Assembly: GCA_020726205.1 (NCBI GenBank)
Contig: DYTA01000030.1
Coordinates: 1-9,742, forward strand
Length of the DNA stretch: 9,742 nucleotides
Origin: Nitrosospira multiformis
GTDB lineage: Bacteria; Pseudomonadota; Gammaproteobacteria; Burkholderiales; UBA11063
Direction: 5' to 3'
Shown here: positions 1-6,705 of the stretch, piece after piece
Position numbering within the stretch: position 1 is the first letter of the stretch
Layout of the letters: each line of letters begins with the position of its first letter
Notes under the pieces: generated by a model
Told to the model about the DNA's origin: nothing
What the model saw: the letters and a program-made list of their open reading frames with translations, nothing else
The model's database searches: none
Program-made: the position numbers and the translations under genes

Positions 1-50
1 ACAACTCTTATAGCTGGAGGTACACTACTTTTATTTAATTGAAACTTCAT
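1..50 (-). CDS. Start of a truncated gene, probable polysaccharide-locus member
   Basis: An ATG at 48-50 on the minus strand opens a reading frame that stays open to the window edge and reads MKFQLNKSSVPPAIRV. It begins 2 nt after the stop codon of the glycosyltransferase, and an AGGA-type ribosome binding site lies about 14 nt upstream inside that gene's last codons. This tight spacing suggests translational coupling in the same operon. The neighbours (flippase, glycosyltransferase) suggest another glycan-assembly gene, but only 16 complete codons are visible and I do not recognise the protein. A chance short open frame cannot be excluded. Confidence 0.45.
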   Translation of the reverse strand, partial: MKFQLNKSSVPPAIRV

Positions 51-52
51 AA

Positions 53-898
53 TTAAAAATATATTTTTCCTAATTTACCACGTAAATAGTCAATATATCC
101 ACGTAGATAATAATATAATTTACTAAGTTTATCTTTTTCAAATAAAACAATTGAAATTGGCATTTTACGAATCATTTTTTTGATAAAAATAAGCTGCGGT
201 AGTTTTTGATGATATTTATTATATACATACCAAAAATTTCTTGCCTGGTAGTATTTACGAATTTTGCTATGATTCCACACATCGAACCCATATTTCCCAA
301 CCCAACGAATATGAGAATTATGTCCCATATGATGCAGCATTGTTATACGCTGAACAGTTAAAACTTGATATCCTGCTATTAAAGCACGAACATAATATTC
401 AACATCTACCATATCAATGAATAATTGTTCATTAAATTTACCAATTTGTTTCCAAATGGATAAATTTAAAAAATTTCCTGAACTCATAGCATAAAAATCA
501 TTCGTAACCTCAGCTTTAATCTGATGCAAATCAACGCCTTCATTTATGTGACGTGGTGAAAAAATCGCAACATTATTTTTACTCGTATAATTTGCAATAT
601 AATCACTTAACTGCTTTAATAACAAGTTAATTAATCTACTATCTTGATCCATCGTTACAATATAATCAAATCCGTTTTCAATCGCATATTCAGCTCCAAC
701 ATTCAGAGCCTTAGCAATACCTAAATTATCGCCTAACCATTGATAAACATGATTATGTTCTGCACAGTAATTTTTTAGCCAGATAGTCTCTTGTTCTGAG
801 TTATCGACCACCATATGAGGATAATAATCAACCTGCAAATTATCTAATAAGCTAGTTGGTGGATTATACGCCACCGTAACGATCAATGCTTTTAACAT
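53..898 (-). CDS. Family 2 glycosyltransferase, rhamnosyltransferase-like
   Basis: Probably transfers a sugar, plausibly rhamnose, from a nucleotide-sugar donor to a lipid-linked glycan on the cytoplasmic face of the inner membrane. The 281-residue protein starts with a GT-A Rossmann strand (MLKALIVTVAYNPP), followed by VVDNS at about 30-34, the GDNLGIAKALN motif at 57-66 and the metal-binding DQD at 84-86 (TMDQDSR). FIDMVDVEYYVRA at 160-172 matches the 'FIDxxDxE' acceptor/base region typical of bacterial rhamnosyltransferases, and the C-terminus has the usual YYQARNFWY element. I chose the ATG at 898 over an in-frame ATG at 958: the longer form adds 20 residues with no family counterpart and would overlap the flippase, while 898 leaves a 10-nt gap and puts the first beta strand at the N-terminus. 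The ribosome binding site is weak, so coupling to the flippase is likely. The family is clear; the exact donor and acceptor are inferred. Confidence 0.88.
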   Translation of the reverse strand: MLKALIVTVAYNPPTSLLDNLQVDYYPHMVVDNSEQETIWLKNYCAEHNHVYQWLGDNLGIAKALNVGAEYAIENGFDYIVTMDQDSRLINLLLKQLSDYIANYTSKNNVAIFSPRHINEGVDLHQIKAEVTNDFYAMSSGNFLNLSIWKQIGKFNEQLFIDMVDVEYYVRALIAGYQVLTVQRITMLHHMGHNSHIRWVGKYGFDVWNHSKIRKYYQARNFWYVYNKYHQKLPQLIFIKKMIRKMPISIVLFEKDKLSKLYYYLRGYIDYLRGKLGKIYF

Positions 899-908
899 TT
901 CATAATTC

Positions 909-2156
909 TTATAATATTTTTTTAAATTTAAGAAACCAGTATGCAATAATAATAACAACTAACTCAACAATCAAAACACTAATCGCCATACCTATATATG
1001 CATATTTTGGCACCAAGAAATAAGTTAACAATAAATAAAGTAAGCTACTTCCAGCATATAGTCTAGGCAAAATACGCTCATGCCCCAAAGGAATAATGGT
1101 TTGAATAACGAGTAAATTACTAATACAAATAACAACAGGAACAAAAATTAAAATACGTAATACATTCACCGTTGGTAAATATTTACTTCCTAATAAAAAC
1201 AACACAATCATTTTTGCTAAAACAAAAATAATTAGACTAATAAGCAATGACAAAATTGCAGTTTGCCAAATTTTTTTCTTAATGTAAAGAATCCCATTTA
1301 CTCTGTCTTCTGCCAATAATTTTACAGCTTGAGGAAATAATGCAGAAAAAAATGCGCCGTATACACTATTCATAGCTGTAACAATTTTTTCAGCATTAGC
1401 ATAATACGCGACATAAGTAACATTATGTGTAAATAACCCAAGCATAAAGCTATTTGAGGTTGCATAAAAACTACCGATAATCGTTGACAAAAAGATATGC
1501 CAACCTTGGCGAATTTGAAATAACAATTGCGATATGTTAGGCACTAGATAAGAAATAAATAATTTTTTATGTAATACATATTGAATGTAAATAATCCCAC
1601 ACACAACAGGAACTAAATTTAGAAGAGGAATTAATACATAATCACGATCATTATGAACACATGAGAAAATTAAAGCGACTGAAATTAAACGCATTATCAC
1701 ATTTACAAACGTAATATAACGCATTTTTTCTAACCCTTGGAATAACCACGCAGGAAAGAATACGTTGTAAATAACACTTAAAAAAGTTGCACAATAGATA
1801 ATACAATCCTGACGATAGTATGGATTGAATAATATATACAGGATAGCACCAACAAACATCACGATGAACAATAAAAATTTAATTACTGTCACTGAACTTA
1901 GCAACAAATTAATCTCAGCTGGATTGTCTCGTGATTTTGAAGCATCTCTAGTTGCTGTTAAACCAAACCCATAATCACAGACCAAGCCCAGATAACTTGT
2001 TATCGATAGTGCAAATAATACGACACCATAATGTGTTGTAGATAAAGTGCGTGATAAATATGGAATTGTTAAAAAAGGAAAGACATAATTTGATATTTGT
2101 AAAATCAGCATTGCCATAAAATTTTCTATTAGCTTTTTATTCTGCTTGATTTTCAC
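909..2156 (-). CDS. Wzx-type oligosaccharide flippase (MOP superfamily)
   Basis: Predicted inner-membrane flippase that moves undecaprenyl-linked oligosaccharide repeat units to the periplasmic face for O-antigen, capsule or exopolysaccharide assembly. It has 415 residues, the usual family length, with about 12 hydrophobic segments from end to end. Characteristic stretches are FLTIPYLSRTL at 28-38, DYGFGLTATRDAS at 61-73, PAWLFQGLEKM at 135-145 and YYANAEKIV at 251-259. The chosen start is GTG at 2154-2156, with a modest purine-rich site (aagag) upstream; it gives the charged N-terminus MKIKQNKKLIENF expected before the first membrane segment. An ATG at 2117 would remove that charged part. 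The glycosyltransferase follows after 10 nt, so the two are cotranscribed. A hairpin at 2204-2232 separates it from the OmpA-like gene, implying its own promoter in the AT-rich 2160-2203 stretch, where I could not assign convincing boxes. Substrate is unknown. Confidence 0.9.
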   Translation of the reverse strand: MKIKQNKKLIENFMAMLILQISNYVFPFLTIPYLSRTLSTTHYGVVLFALSITSYLGLVCDYGFGLTATRDASKSRDNPAEINLLLSSVTVIKFLLFIVMFVGAILYILFNPYYRQDCIIYCATFLSVIYNVFFPAWLFQGLEKMRYITFVNVIMRLISVALIFSCVHNDRDYVLIPLLNLVPVVCGIIYIQYVLHKKLFISYLVPNISQLLFQIRQGWHIFLSTIIGSFYATSNSFMLGLFTHNVTYVAYYANAEKIVTAMNSVYGAFFSALFPQAVKLLAEDRVNGILYIKKKIWQTAILSLLISLIIFVLAKMIVLFLLGSKYLPTVNVLRILIFVPVVICISNLLVIQTIIPLGHERILPRLYAGSSLLYLLLTYFLVPKYAYIGMAISVLIVELVVIIIAYWFLKFKKIL

Positions 2157-2203
2157 GCTTACTACTCTTTTTTATAATAGTGATAACTCATATATATATA
2201 CTA

Positions 2204-2232
2204 AAACCATTCAGATTAACACTGAATGGTTT
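2204..2232 (-). terminator. Rho-independent terminator after the OmpA-like gene
   Basis: Perfect 11-bp inverted repeat (arms 2204-2214 and 2222-2232, core CCATTCAG/CTGAATGG) with a 7-nt loop, starting 19 nt past the OmpA-like stop codon. In the minus-strand transcript the stem ends in a short U run (UUUUAG) and then AU-rich sequence. The U tract is short, so termination may be partial, with some read-through into the flippase. Confidence 0.6.
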
Positions 2233-2251
2233 GCATGCAACAAGTTAAAAA

Positions 2252-2833
2252 TTATTTAATTGGTTCAGGAATAACTTCTTGTTCATAAGAATCAGTTCTA
2301 ACTACAGGAACTTTTTCAACTTCATAACCTTTTGGTGCCTTTGCAGTATAGAATAAATCTACACGTTGGTTACGTGGTTGATGACCATCTGGATCTTTTT
2401 TAAATTTAGGATCTCGTTCACCTAATGAAACTACATCCATTTGTTGATCAGCAACGCCCATATCTAATAAAGCATCACGAATATTTACAGCACGTTGCAT
2501 CGCAAGTTTAGCATTTTGCTTACTATTTTTGTAATCATCAGCATTTCCTGATATTTTGATTTTTGCTGACATATCAGTACGTAAATAAGTAGCATTCCAT
2601 GCCAAAATTGGTGCAAATTGAGGACTAATTAAACTTTCACCCAAATTAAATAGAACTGCATTTGGCATTGCTTGCACTAAATCAACACGCTCAACCAATA
2701 CAGGAACTGATTCAATTTTTGGTAATTTATTAATTGATACAGCAGATTCTGTTGTAGATGGAGTAGCAGCCATTACATTTGCCATCAAACCAAATGAACC
2801 GATTAACCCTAAAATCAAATTACGCTTTGACAT
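2252..2833 (-). CDS. Secreted OmpA-domain (peptidoglycan-binding) protein
   Basis: 193-residue exported protein, probably periplasmic and bound to peptidoglycan. A signal peptide covers about residues 1-22 or 1-23 (basic MSKR, hydrophobic core, cleavage near VMA-A). There is no lipobox cysteine and no beta-barrel segment, so it is neither a Pal-type lipoprotein nor a full OmpA porin. Residues about 55-162 form a divergent OmpA C-terminal domain: NAVLFNLGESLIS (58-70), GNADD (96-100), NAKLAMQRAVNIRDALLDMGV (107-127), SLGERDP (136-142) and NQRVDLFY (155-162). The Asp and Arg that bind diaminopimelate in well-studied OmpA domains appear conserved as D99 and R114, although the usual GHTD reads GNAD. 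An acidic, proline-containing tail follows (170-193). The ATG at 2833 has an AGGGG site about 12 nt upstream. The gene appears to be a single-gene unit with its own extended -10 promoter and a terminator. Specific function is not recognised. Confidence 0.82.
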   Translation of the reverse strand: MSKRNLILGLIGSFGLMANVMAATPSTTESAVSINKLPKIESVPVLVERVDLVQAMPNAVLFNLGESLISPQFAPILAWNATYLRTDMSAKIKISGNADDYKNSKQNAKLAMQRAVNIRDALLDMGVADQQMDVVSLGERDPKFKKDPDGHQPRNQRVDLFYTAKAPKGYEVEKVPVVRTDSYEQEVIPEPIK

Positions 2834-2869
2834 CTTAATATACCCCTTTTAATTAATGGACTAAACTTA

Positions 2870-2878
2870 ATTTTAACA
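2870..2878 (-). promoter_or_regulatory. Extended -10 promoter for the OmpA-like gene
   Basis: On the minus strand this reads TGTTAAAAT, which fits the extended -10 pattern TG-n-TATAAT with one mismatch. It lies about 37 nt upstream of the ATG, giving a leader of about 30 nt that carries the AGGGG ribosome binding site. No good -35 box is seen at the usual spacing, which extended -10 promoters tolerate. The same motif precedes thrS, which supports the call. Confidence 0.5.
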
Positions 2879-2886
2879 TAATTTAC

Positions 2887-2924
2887 ATTGTCACAGCGCC
2901 ACTTATTATTAACGCTATGACAAT
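2887..2924 (-). terminator. thrS: Hairpin downstream of thrS, candidate terminator
   Basis: Inverted repeat with 12-nt arms (2887-2898 and 2913-2924) around a 14-nt loop, 10 nt past the thrS stop codon. Eleven positions pair as Watson-Crick. The twelfth is a G-U wobble in minus-strand RNA but an A-C mismatch in plus-strand RNA, so the structure is best formed in the thrS transcript. No U tract follows, so it may be a weak or factor-dependent terminator, or a 3'-end stabiliser, rather than a classic intrinsic terminator. Confidence 0.45.
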
Positions 2925-2934
2925 CACCAATTAG

Positions 2935-4821
2935 TTATTTTTCTAATGTCACAAACTCTTGCAATGACATCGCACCTAAGTCTGAACCATCATGTTTACG
3001 TACTGTCACTTGTACATTAGTAACTTCATTATCACCAACAACAATCAAGTACGGAACCTTTTGCATAGTTTGTTGGCGAATTTTATAACCAACCTTTTCA
3101 TTAGACAAGTCAATATCAGCTCGAACACCCATTTCTCTTAATTGTTCGTAAACTTTAGTTGCATATTCAGCTTGTTTTTCTGAAATATTTAATACTACAA
3201 CTTGTACAGGAGCTAACCAATAAGGTAAATTACCAGCATGATGTTCTATAAGTACACCAATAAAACGCTCTAATGAACCAAGAGCAGCACGATGTAACAT
3301 TACTGGAATTTTTTTACTACCATCTTCAGCAATATAGCTTGCACCAAGACGAGTTGGTAAATTAAAATCAAGTTGTAATGTTCCACATTGCCATTCACGA
3401 CCTAAACAATCTTTCAGTGCAAATTCAACTTTTGGTCCATAAAAAGCACCCTCACCAGGCTGAAGTTCATATGTTAAACCACGATGTTCTAATGCAGTAG
3501 CTAATGCTTGTTCTGCAGAATCCCATAAATCATCAGCCCCAACTCTTTTTTCTGGACGAGTTGATAGTTTAACCTCAATTTTTTCAAAACCAAATTTTTT
3601 GTATACACGATAGACTAAATCAATAAATTTAATTGATTCTGATTCAATTTGTTCTTCAGTACAAAAAATATGTGCATCATCTTGAACAAAATTACGAACA
3701 CGCATAATTCCATGTAGCGAACCAGAAGGCTCATTCCGATGGCAAGATCCAAATTCAGCCATACGCAATGGTAAATCACGATATGATTTTAATCCCTGAT
3801 TAAATATTTGAATATGACATGGACAATTCATAGGTTTTACTGCATAATCACGATTTTCAGACTTAGTAACAAACATCAAATCACTATACATTTCCCAATG
3901 CCCAGATTTTTCCCACAAACTACGATCAACAACTTGCGGTGTTTTTACTTCTTGATATCCATCAATATCTAACTCTTTGCGCATATATTGCTCAATAACT
4001 TGCCAAATAGCCCATCCCTTGCGATGCCAAAACACCATACCTGGAGCTTCTTCTTGTAAATGAAATAAGTCAAGTTGCTTACCAATTTTACGATGATCAC
4101 GTTTTTCAGCTTCTTCAAGCATAAATAAGTAATCTTTTAATTCATCTTTATTACGCCATGCTGTACCATATACACGTTGTAACATCTCATTATCTGAATT
4201 ACCACGCCAATACGCCCCAGCCAATTTCATTAGCTTAAATGCTTTTAATTTGCTTGTGCTTGGCACATGAGTACCACGGCACAAATCCGTGAAATCACCC
4301 TGACGGTACAAAGAAATAGTTTGTCCTTCAGGTATCGCACTGATAATTTCTACTTTATATTTCTCACCAATTGAATCAAAATATTTAATAGCATCTTCTC
4401 TGCTCATTTCTACACGTTCAATTGCAATATTTTGATCAACTAAATTAGCCATTTTCTTTTCAATTGCAACTAAATCTTCTGGTGTAAATGGACGCTCAAA
4501 ACTGAAGTCATAATAGAACCCATTTTCAATCACAGGTCCAATTGTAACTTGAGCCATTGGATATAATTGTTTTACTGCCTGAGCTAATAAATGTGCCGTT
4601 GAATGACGAATTACTTCTAAACCTTCAGGATCTTTATCCGTGATTAAACGTAAATTAGCATCAGCTGTAATCAAGTGACTAACATCAACTAATTTATCAT
4701 CAACAACTCCAGCTAAAGTTGCTTTAGCCAAGCTCGAACTGATGTTTTTAGCAACATCAAAAACAGTTACAGCACCATCAAATTGGCGCACTGAACCATC
4801 TGGTAAAGTAATATTTAACAT
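2935..4821 (-). CDS. thrS: Threonyl-tRNA synthetase
   Basis: Cytoplasmic class II aminoacyl-tRNA synthetase charging tRNA-Thr with threonine, with editing of mischarged serine. The 628 residues give the full bacterial architecture: TGS domain (about 1-61), editing domain (about 62-225) with HSTAH (H73, H77) and CRGTH (C181, H185), catalytic core (about 240-535) and anticodon-binding domain (about 536-628). The zinc and threonine ligands are all present as C333, H384 and H510, with the motif 2 arginine at R362. The ATG at 4821 has a strong AAGGA site about 7 nt upstream and gives the standard N-terminus [10 protein letters not shown]. The usual downstream partners infC, rpmI and rplT are absent, and an OmpA-domain gene follows instead. 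The leader of about 50 nt is too short for a T-box; I saw no clear translational operator. Identification is essentially certain. Confidence 0.98.
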   Translation of the reverse strand: MLNITLPDGSVRQFDGAVTVFDVAKNISSSLAKATLAGVVDDKLVDVSHLITADANLRLITDKDPEGLEVIRHSTAHLLAQAVKQLYPMAQVTIGPVIENGFYYDFSFERPFTPEDLVAIEKKMANLVDQNIAIERVEMSREDAIKYFDSIGEKYKVEIISAIPEGQTISLYRQGDFTDLCRGTHVPSTSKLKAFKLMKLAGAYWRGNSDNEMLQRVYGTAWRNKDELKDYLFMLEEAEKRDHRKIGKQLDLFHLQEEAPGMVFWHRKGWAIWQVIEQYMRKELDIDGYQEVKTPQVVDRSLWEKSGHWEMYSDLMFVTKSENRDYAVKPMNCPCHIQIFNQGLKSYRDLPLRMAEFGSCHRNEPSGSLHGIMRVRNFVQDDAHIFCTEEQIESESIKFIDLVYRVYKKFGFEKIEVKLSTRPEKRVGADDLWDSAEQALATALEHRGLTYELQPGEGAFYGPKVEFALKDCLGREWQCGTLQLDFNLPTRLGASYIAEDGSKKIPVMLHRAALGSLERFIGVLIEHHAGNLPYWLAPVQVVVLNISEKQAEYATKVYEQLREMGVRADIDLSNEKVGYKIRQQTMQKVPYLIVVGDNEVTNVQVTVRKHDGSDLGAMSLQEFVTLEK

Positions 4822-4848
4822 TTATTTTCCTTAAATCTTGTAAACGCT

Positions 4849-4877
4849 ATTGAAATAACACAATCTAGACCGCATAT
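4849..4877 (+). promoter_or_regulatory. hslV: Sigma-32 (heat-shock) type promoter for hslV
   Basis: The -35 element ATTGAAA (4849-4855) matches 6 of 7 bases of the sigma-32 consensus CTTGAAA. The -10 element CCGCATAT (4870-4877) matches 7 of 8 of CCCCATnT. The 14-nt spacer is in the preferred range for RpoH. Transcription would start near 4884, giving a leader of about 55 nt. hslV is an RpoH regulon member in E. coli, which supports the call. The elements overlap the putative divergent thrS -10 box. Confidence 0.65.
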
Positions 4878-4884
4878 TTTAACA
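4876..4884 (-). promoter_or_regulatory. thrS: Extended -10 promoter for thrS
   Basis: Minus-strand TGTTAAAAT, an extended -10 (TG-n-TAAAAT), lies about 55 nt upstream of the thrS ATG and predicts a leader of about 48 nt. The 12-base context TTATGTTAAAAT is identical to that upstream of the OmpA-like gene. No clear -35 box was found. It overlaps the heat-shock -10 of hslV by two bases on the opposite strand. Confidence 0.45.
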
Positions 4885-4892
4885 TAATATAG

Positions 4893-4915
4893 GCTATAAT
4901 CACGAGCATTATAGC
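4893..4915 (+). promoter_or_regulatory. hslV: Hairpin in hslV leader containing a TATAAT box
   Basis: An 8-bp inverted repeat (arms 4893-4900 and 4908-4915, GCTATAAT/ATTATAGC) encloses the 7-nt loop cacgagc. Its left arm contains a perfect TATAAT (4895-4900), which could be a housekeeping sigma-70 -10 for hslV, although the -35 region at 17 nt spacing (gcatat) is poor. In a transcript from the upstream heat-shock promoter the hairpin would form near the 5' end. A leader stem-loop is reported to influence clpQY (hslVU) expression in E. coli; similarity of role here is inference. Confidence 0.4.
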
Positions 4916-4939
4916 TAAAAACAAGAAAGGATAATCAGT

Positions 4940-5482
4940 ATGGAACAATATCACGGAACTACGATTGTAGCCGTTCGCAAAGGAAATCAAGTAGCAGTAG
5001 GCGGTGATGGACAAGTTACCCTTGGACACATCGTGATTAAATCTACCGCACGTAAAATTCGTCGTTTATATAAAGGACAAGTTATTGCAGGATTTGCAGG
5101 TGCGACAGCTGATGCGTTTACCTTATTTGAACGCTTTGAAGCAAAATTAGAAATGCATAATGGAGCATTAATGCGCTCTGCAGTTGAATTAGCTAAAGAT
5201 TGGCGTACTGATAGAATGTTACAAAAATTAGAAGCTATGTTAATTGTTGCGGATAAAGAACATAGTTTAATTATTACTGGTACTGGTGATGTATTAGAAC
5301 CAGAACATAATATTGCTGCAATTGGTTCTGGTGGTTCATATGCGTATTCAGCTGCCAAAGCATTAACTGAAAATACAGAACATCTAACAGCAGAACAGAT
5401 CGTTAAAAAATCATTAGAAATTGCTGGTGACGTGTGTATCTATACCAATCAAAATCACTTAATTGAAACAATTAATTGGTAG
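4940..5482 (+). CDS. hslV: ATP-dependent protease peptidase subunit HslV (ClpQ)
   Basis: Cytoplasmic N-terminal-threonine peptidase that stacks as a double hexamer and is normally activated by the AAA+ unfoldase HslU to degrade misfolded or regulatory proteins. The 180 residues match the family. A six-residue propeptide (MEQYHG) precedes the catalytic Thr7 of TTIVAV. D23, K39 and S130 (in GSGGS) correspond to mature residues 17, 33 and 124 of the E. coli active site. The start ATG has AAAGGA (4926-4931) about 8 nt upstream. The gene is preceded by a heat-shock-like promoter and followed after 8 nt by a carbonic anhydrase-like gene rather than hslU. All catalytic residues are intact, so this is not a decaying copy; hslU presumably lies elsewhere in the genome. 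Confidence 0.97.
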   Translation: MEQYHGTTIVAVRKGNQVAVGGDGQVTLGHIVIKSTARKIRRLYKGQVIAGFAGATADAFTLFERFEAKLEMHNGALMRSAVELAKDWRTDRMLQKLEAMLIVADKEHSLIITGTGDVLEPEHNIAAIGSGGSYAYSAAKALTENTEHLTAEQIVKKSLEIAGDVCIYTNQNHLIETINW

Positions 5483-5490
5483 AAAATAGA

Positions 5491-6024
5491 TTGACAAATA
5501 TCCGTTCCTATTGCGAACACACTCCACATATTGCTAAAAGTGCTTTTATCGATCCAAGTGCAGTGATTATTGGTCGTGTAACTATCGGTGATGGAGCATC
5601 TATTTGGTGTAATGCTGTAATTAGAGGTGATGTTGCTGAAATAAAGATTGGTAACAACAGTAATATTCAAGATTTAACTATGCTTCATGTTACACATCAT
5701 AATCCAGGTAAGACAGCAGAGACACCTTTAATTATTGGTAATAACGTTACTATTGGACATAACTGTTGTTTACATGCATGTACATTACACAATAATATTT
5801 TAGTCGGCATGGGAACAACTATCTTAGACAATGTAATTGTTGAAGATAACGTAATGATTGGCGCAGGAAGCTTGGTGCCACAAGGTAAACATCTAAATAC
5901 TGGATATCTATACTTTGGCAATCCAGTAAAAGCTATTCGAGAATTAACTACTGCAGAAATCAAGCATCTTGAATATTCGGCTCAGCACTATGTTAAAATT
6001 GCGCATAATCACAAAAATTCATAA
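5491..6024 (+). CDS. Gamma-carbonic anhydrase family protein (left-handed beta-helix)
   Basis: A 177-residue hexapeptide-repeat protein of the gamma-carbonic anhydrase/YrdA/PaaY group, cytoplasmic and probably trimeric with metal sites between subunits. Hexapeptide turns (for example VIIGRVTIGDGASI, IIGNNVTIGH, VMIGAGSLV) run from about residue 24 to 130. The three zinc-ligand histidines are present as H66 (MLHV), H90 (IGH) and H95 (CLHA). A C-terminal helix (about 152-172) completes the fold. There is no early ATG. I prefer the TTG at 5491, giving MTNIRSYCEHTP, which matches usual family N-termini and has a weak GGTAGA site upstream. The TTG at 5476 would overlap hslV and lacks a ribosome binding site. 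The gene sits between hslV and ppiB in one operon. Many relatives show no carbonic anhydrase activity, so the catalytic function is inferred. Confidence 0.9.
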   Translation: MTNIRSYCEHTPHIAKSAFIDPSAVIIGRVTIGDGASIWCNAVIRGDVAEIKIGNNSNIQDLTMLHVTHHNPGKTAETPLIIGNNVTIGHNCCLHACTLHNNILVGMGTTILDNVIVEDNVMIGAGSLVPQGKHLNTGYLYFGNPVKAIRELTTAEIKHLEYSAQHYVKIAHNHKNS

Positions 6025-6046
6025 TTTTTTAGAGTAAGGATTAACA

Positions 6047-6547
6047 ATGACTCAAGTACTTTTAAAAACTAATCACGGTGATATTACATTAGAATTAAAC
6101 GCTGAAAAAGCACCATTAACAGTGGCGAATTTCATTGAATACGTGAAATCAGGTCATTATAATGGTAAAATTTTTCACCGTGTAATCAAAGATTTTATGA
6201 TTCAAGGTGGCGGTATGGATAAAGATATGAAAGAAGGTAATACCAAAGCACCAATTAAAAATGAGGCAGCAAATGGTCTTAAAAATGACAAATATACGAT
6301 TGCAATGGCTCGTACTATGCAACCTCATTCTGCAACAGCTCAATTCTTCATTAATGTTAAAGATAATGAATTTTTGAATTTCAAAGGTGAAGATATGTAT
6401 GGTTGGGGTTATGCCGTTTTTGGTAAAGTTATTGCAGGTACAGATGTTGTTGACAAAATTGAACAAGTAAAAACAGGTCGTCATGGTATGCATGATGATG
6501 TACCAACACAAGCAATTATAATTGAAACTGCAGAAGTAGTAGCTTAA
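6047..6547 (+). CDS. ppiB: Cytoplasmic peptidyl-prolyl cis-trans isomerase (cyclophilin)
   Basis: A 166-residue single-domain cyclophilin that accelerates proline isomerisation during protein folding. Conserved elements are [14 protein letters not shown] (43-56) with the catalytic arginine R45, the [18 protein letters not shown] segment (about 88-105) and the C-terminal [15 protein letters not shown]. There is no signal peptide, which together with the length matches PpiB rather than periplasmic PpiA. The ATG at 6047 has TAAGGA about 6 nt upstream. It starts 22 nt after the carbonic anhydrase-like gene and is the last gene of the hslV operon, followed by a strong terminator. Cotranscription with hslV would place a folding helper and a protease subunit under common heat-shock control. 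Confidence 0.95.
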   Translation: MTQVLLKTNHGDITLELNAEKAPLTVANFIEYVKSGHYNGKIFHRVIKDFMIQGGGMDKDMKEGNTKAPIKNEAANGLKNDKYTIAMARTMQPHSATAQFFINVKDNEFLNFKGEDMYGWGYAVFGKVIAGTDVVDKIEQVKTGRHGMHDDVPTQAIIIETAEVVA

Positions 6548-6566
6548 TCAATTTAATTATCAAAAT

Positions 6567-6602
6567 AAAATCCTGCTAGTCACAAAATTAGCAGGATTTT
6601 TT
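6567..6602 (+). terminator. Strong intrinsic terminator of the hslV operon
   Basis: Perfect 12-bp stem (arms 6567-6578 and 6589-6600, core TCCTGCTA/TAGCAGGA) with a 10-nt loop, followed by a T run to 6602. It begins 20 nt past the ppiB stop. The flanks (CAAAATA on the left, TATTTTG on the right) are also complementary, so it could terminate in both directions. Confidence 0.9.
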
Positions 6603-6675
6603 ATTTTGAAAAAATTAAATCGCCGTACCACTAACATCTAACATTGTATTTTCTGGTACAATATTATATTAGTAT

Positions 6676-6681
6676 TATAAT
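6676..6681 (+). promoter_or_regulatory. Candidate -10 box upstream of the M48 protease gene
   Basis: A perfect TATAAT lies 25 nt before the ATG. The -35 region at 15-17 nt spacing (around GGTACA, 6655-6660) is poor. Transcription from here would start near 6688, almost on the TAAGGA ribosome binding site (6687-6692). An upstream pair, TTGTAT (6644-6649) with TATTAG (6667-6672) at 17 nt, may be used instead. A promoter in this gap is expected because a strong terminator precedes it. Confidence 0.4.
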
Positions 6682-6705
6682 TTAGCTAAGGATATTAAAA
6701 TCATA

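Noticed and set aside
899..958. A 20-residue N-terminal extension of the glycosyltransferase from the ATG at 958
   Set aside because: It overlaps the flippase gene, has no family counterpart, and the ATG at 898 places the conserved first beta strand at the N-terminus.
4822..4939. T-box riboswitch or attenuator for thrS
   Set aside because: The predicted leader of about 50 nt is too short, with no T-box sequence and no leader peptide with threonine codons.
4987..5358. Antisense open frame within hslV
   Set aside because: It lies opposite a clearly functional gene, with low-complexity, cysteine-scattered sequence, no domain and no ribosome binding site.
5476..5490. TTG at 5476 as start of the carbonic anhydrase-like gene
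   Set aside because: It overlaps the end of hslV, has no ribosome binding site, and adds residues not seen in the family; TTG at 5491 fits better. The choice is not certain.
5455..5963. Two antisense open frames opposite the carbonic anhydrase-like gene
   Set aside because: They are shadows of the hexapeptide-repeat gene without recognisable protein features.
6149..6511. Antisense open frame opposite ppiB
   Set aside because: Composition is rich in F, C, H and I, as expected from reading an AT-rich gene backwards; no independent support.
6625..6659. Inverted repeat GTACCA / TGGTAC upstream of the M48 gene
   Set aside because: Only 6-bp arms with a 23-nt spacer, which is expected by chance in a region of this size; no supporting context for an operator.
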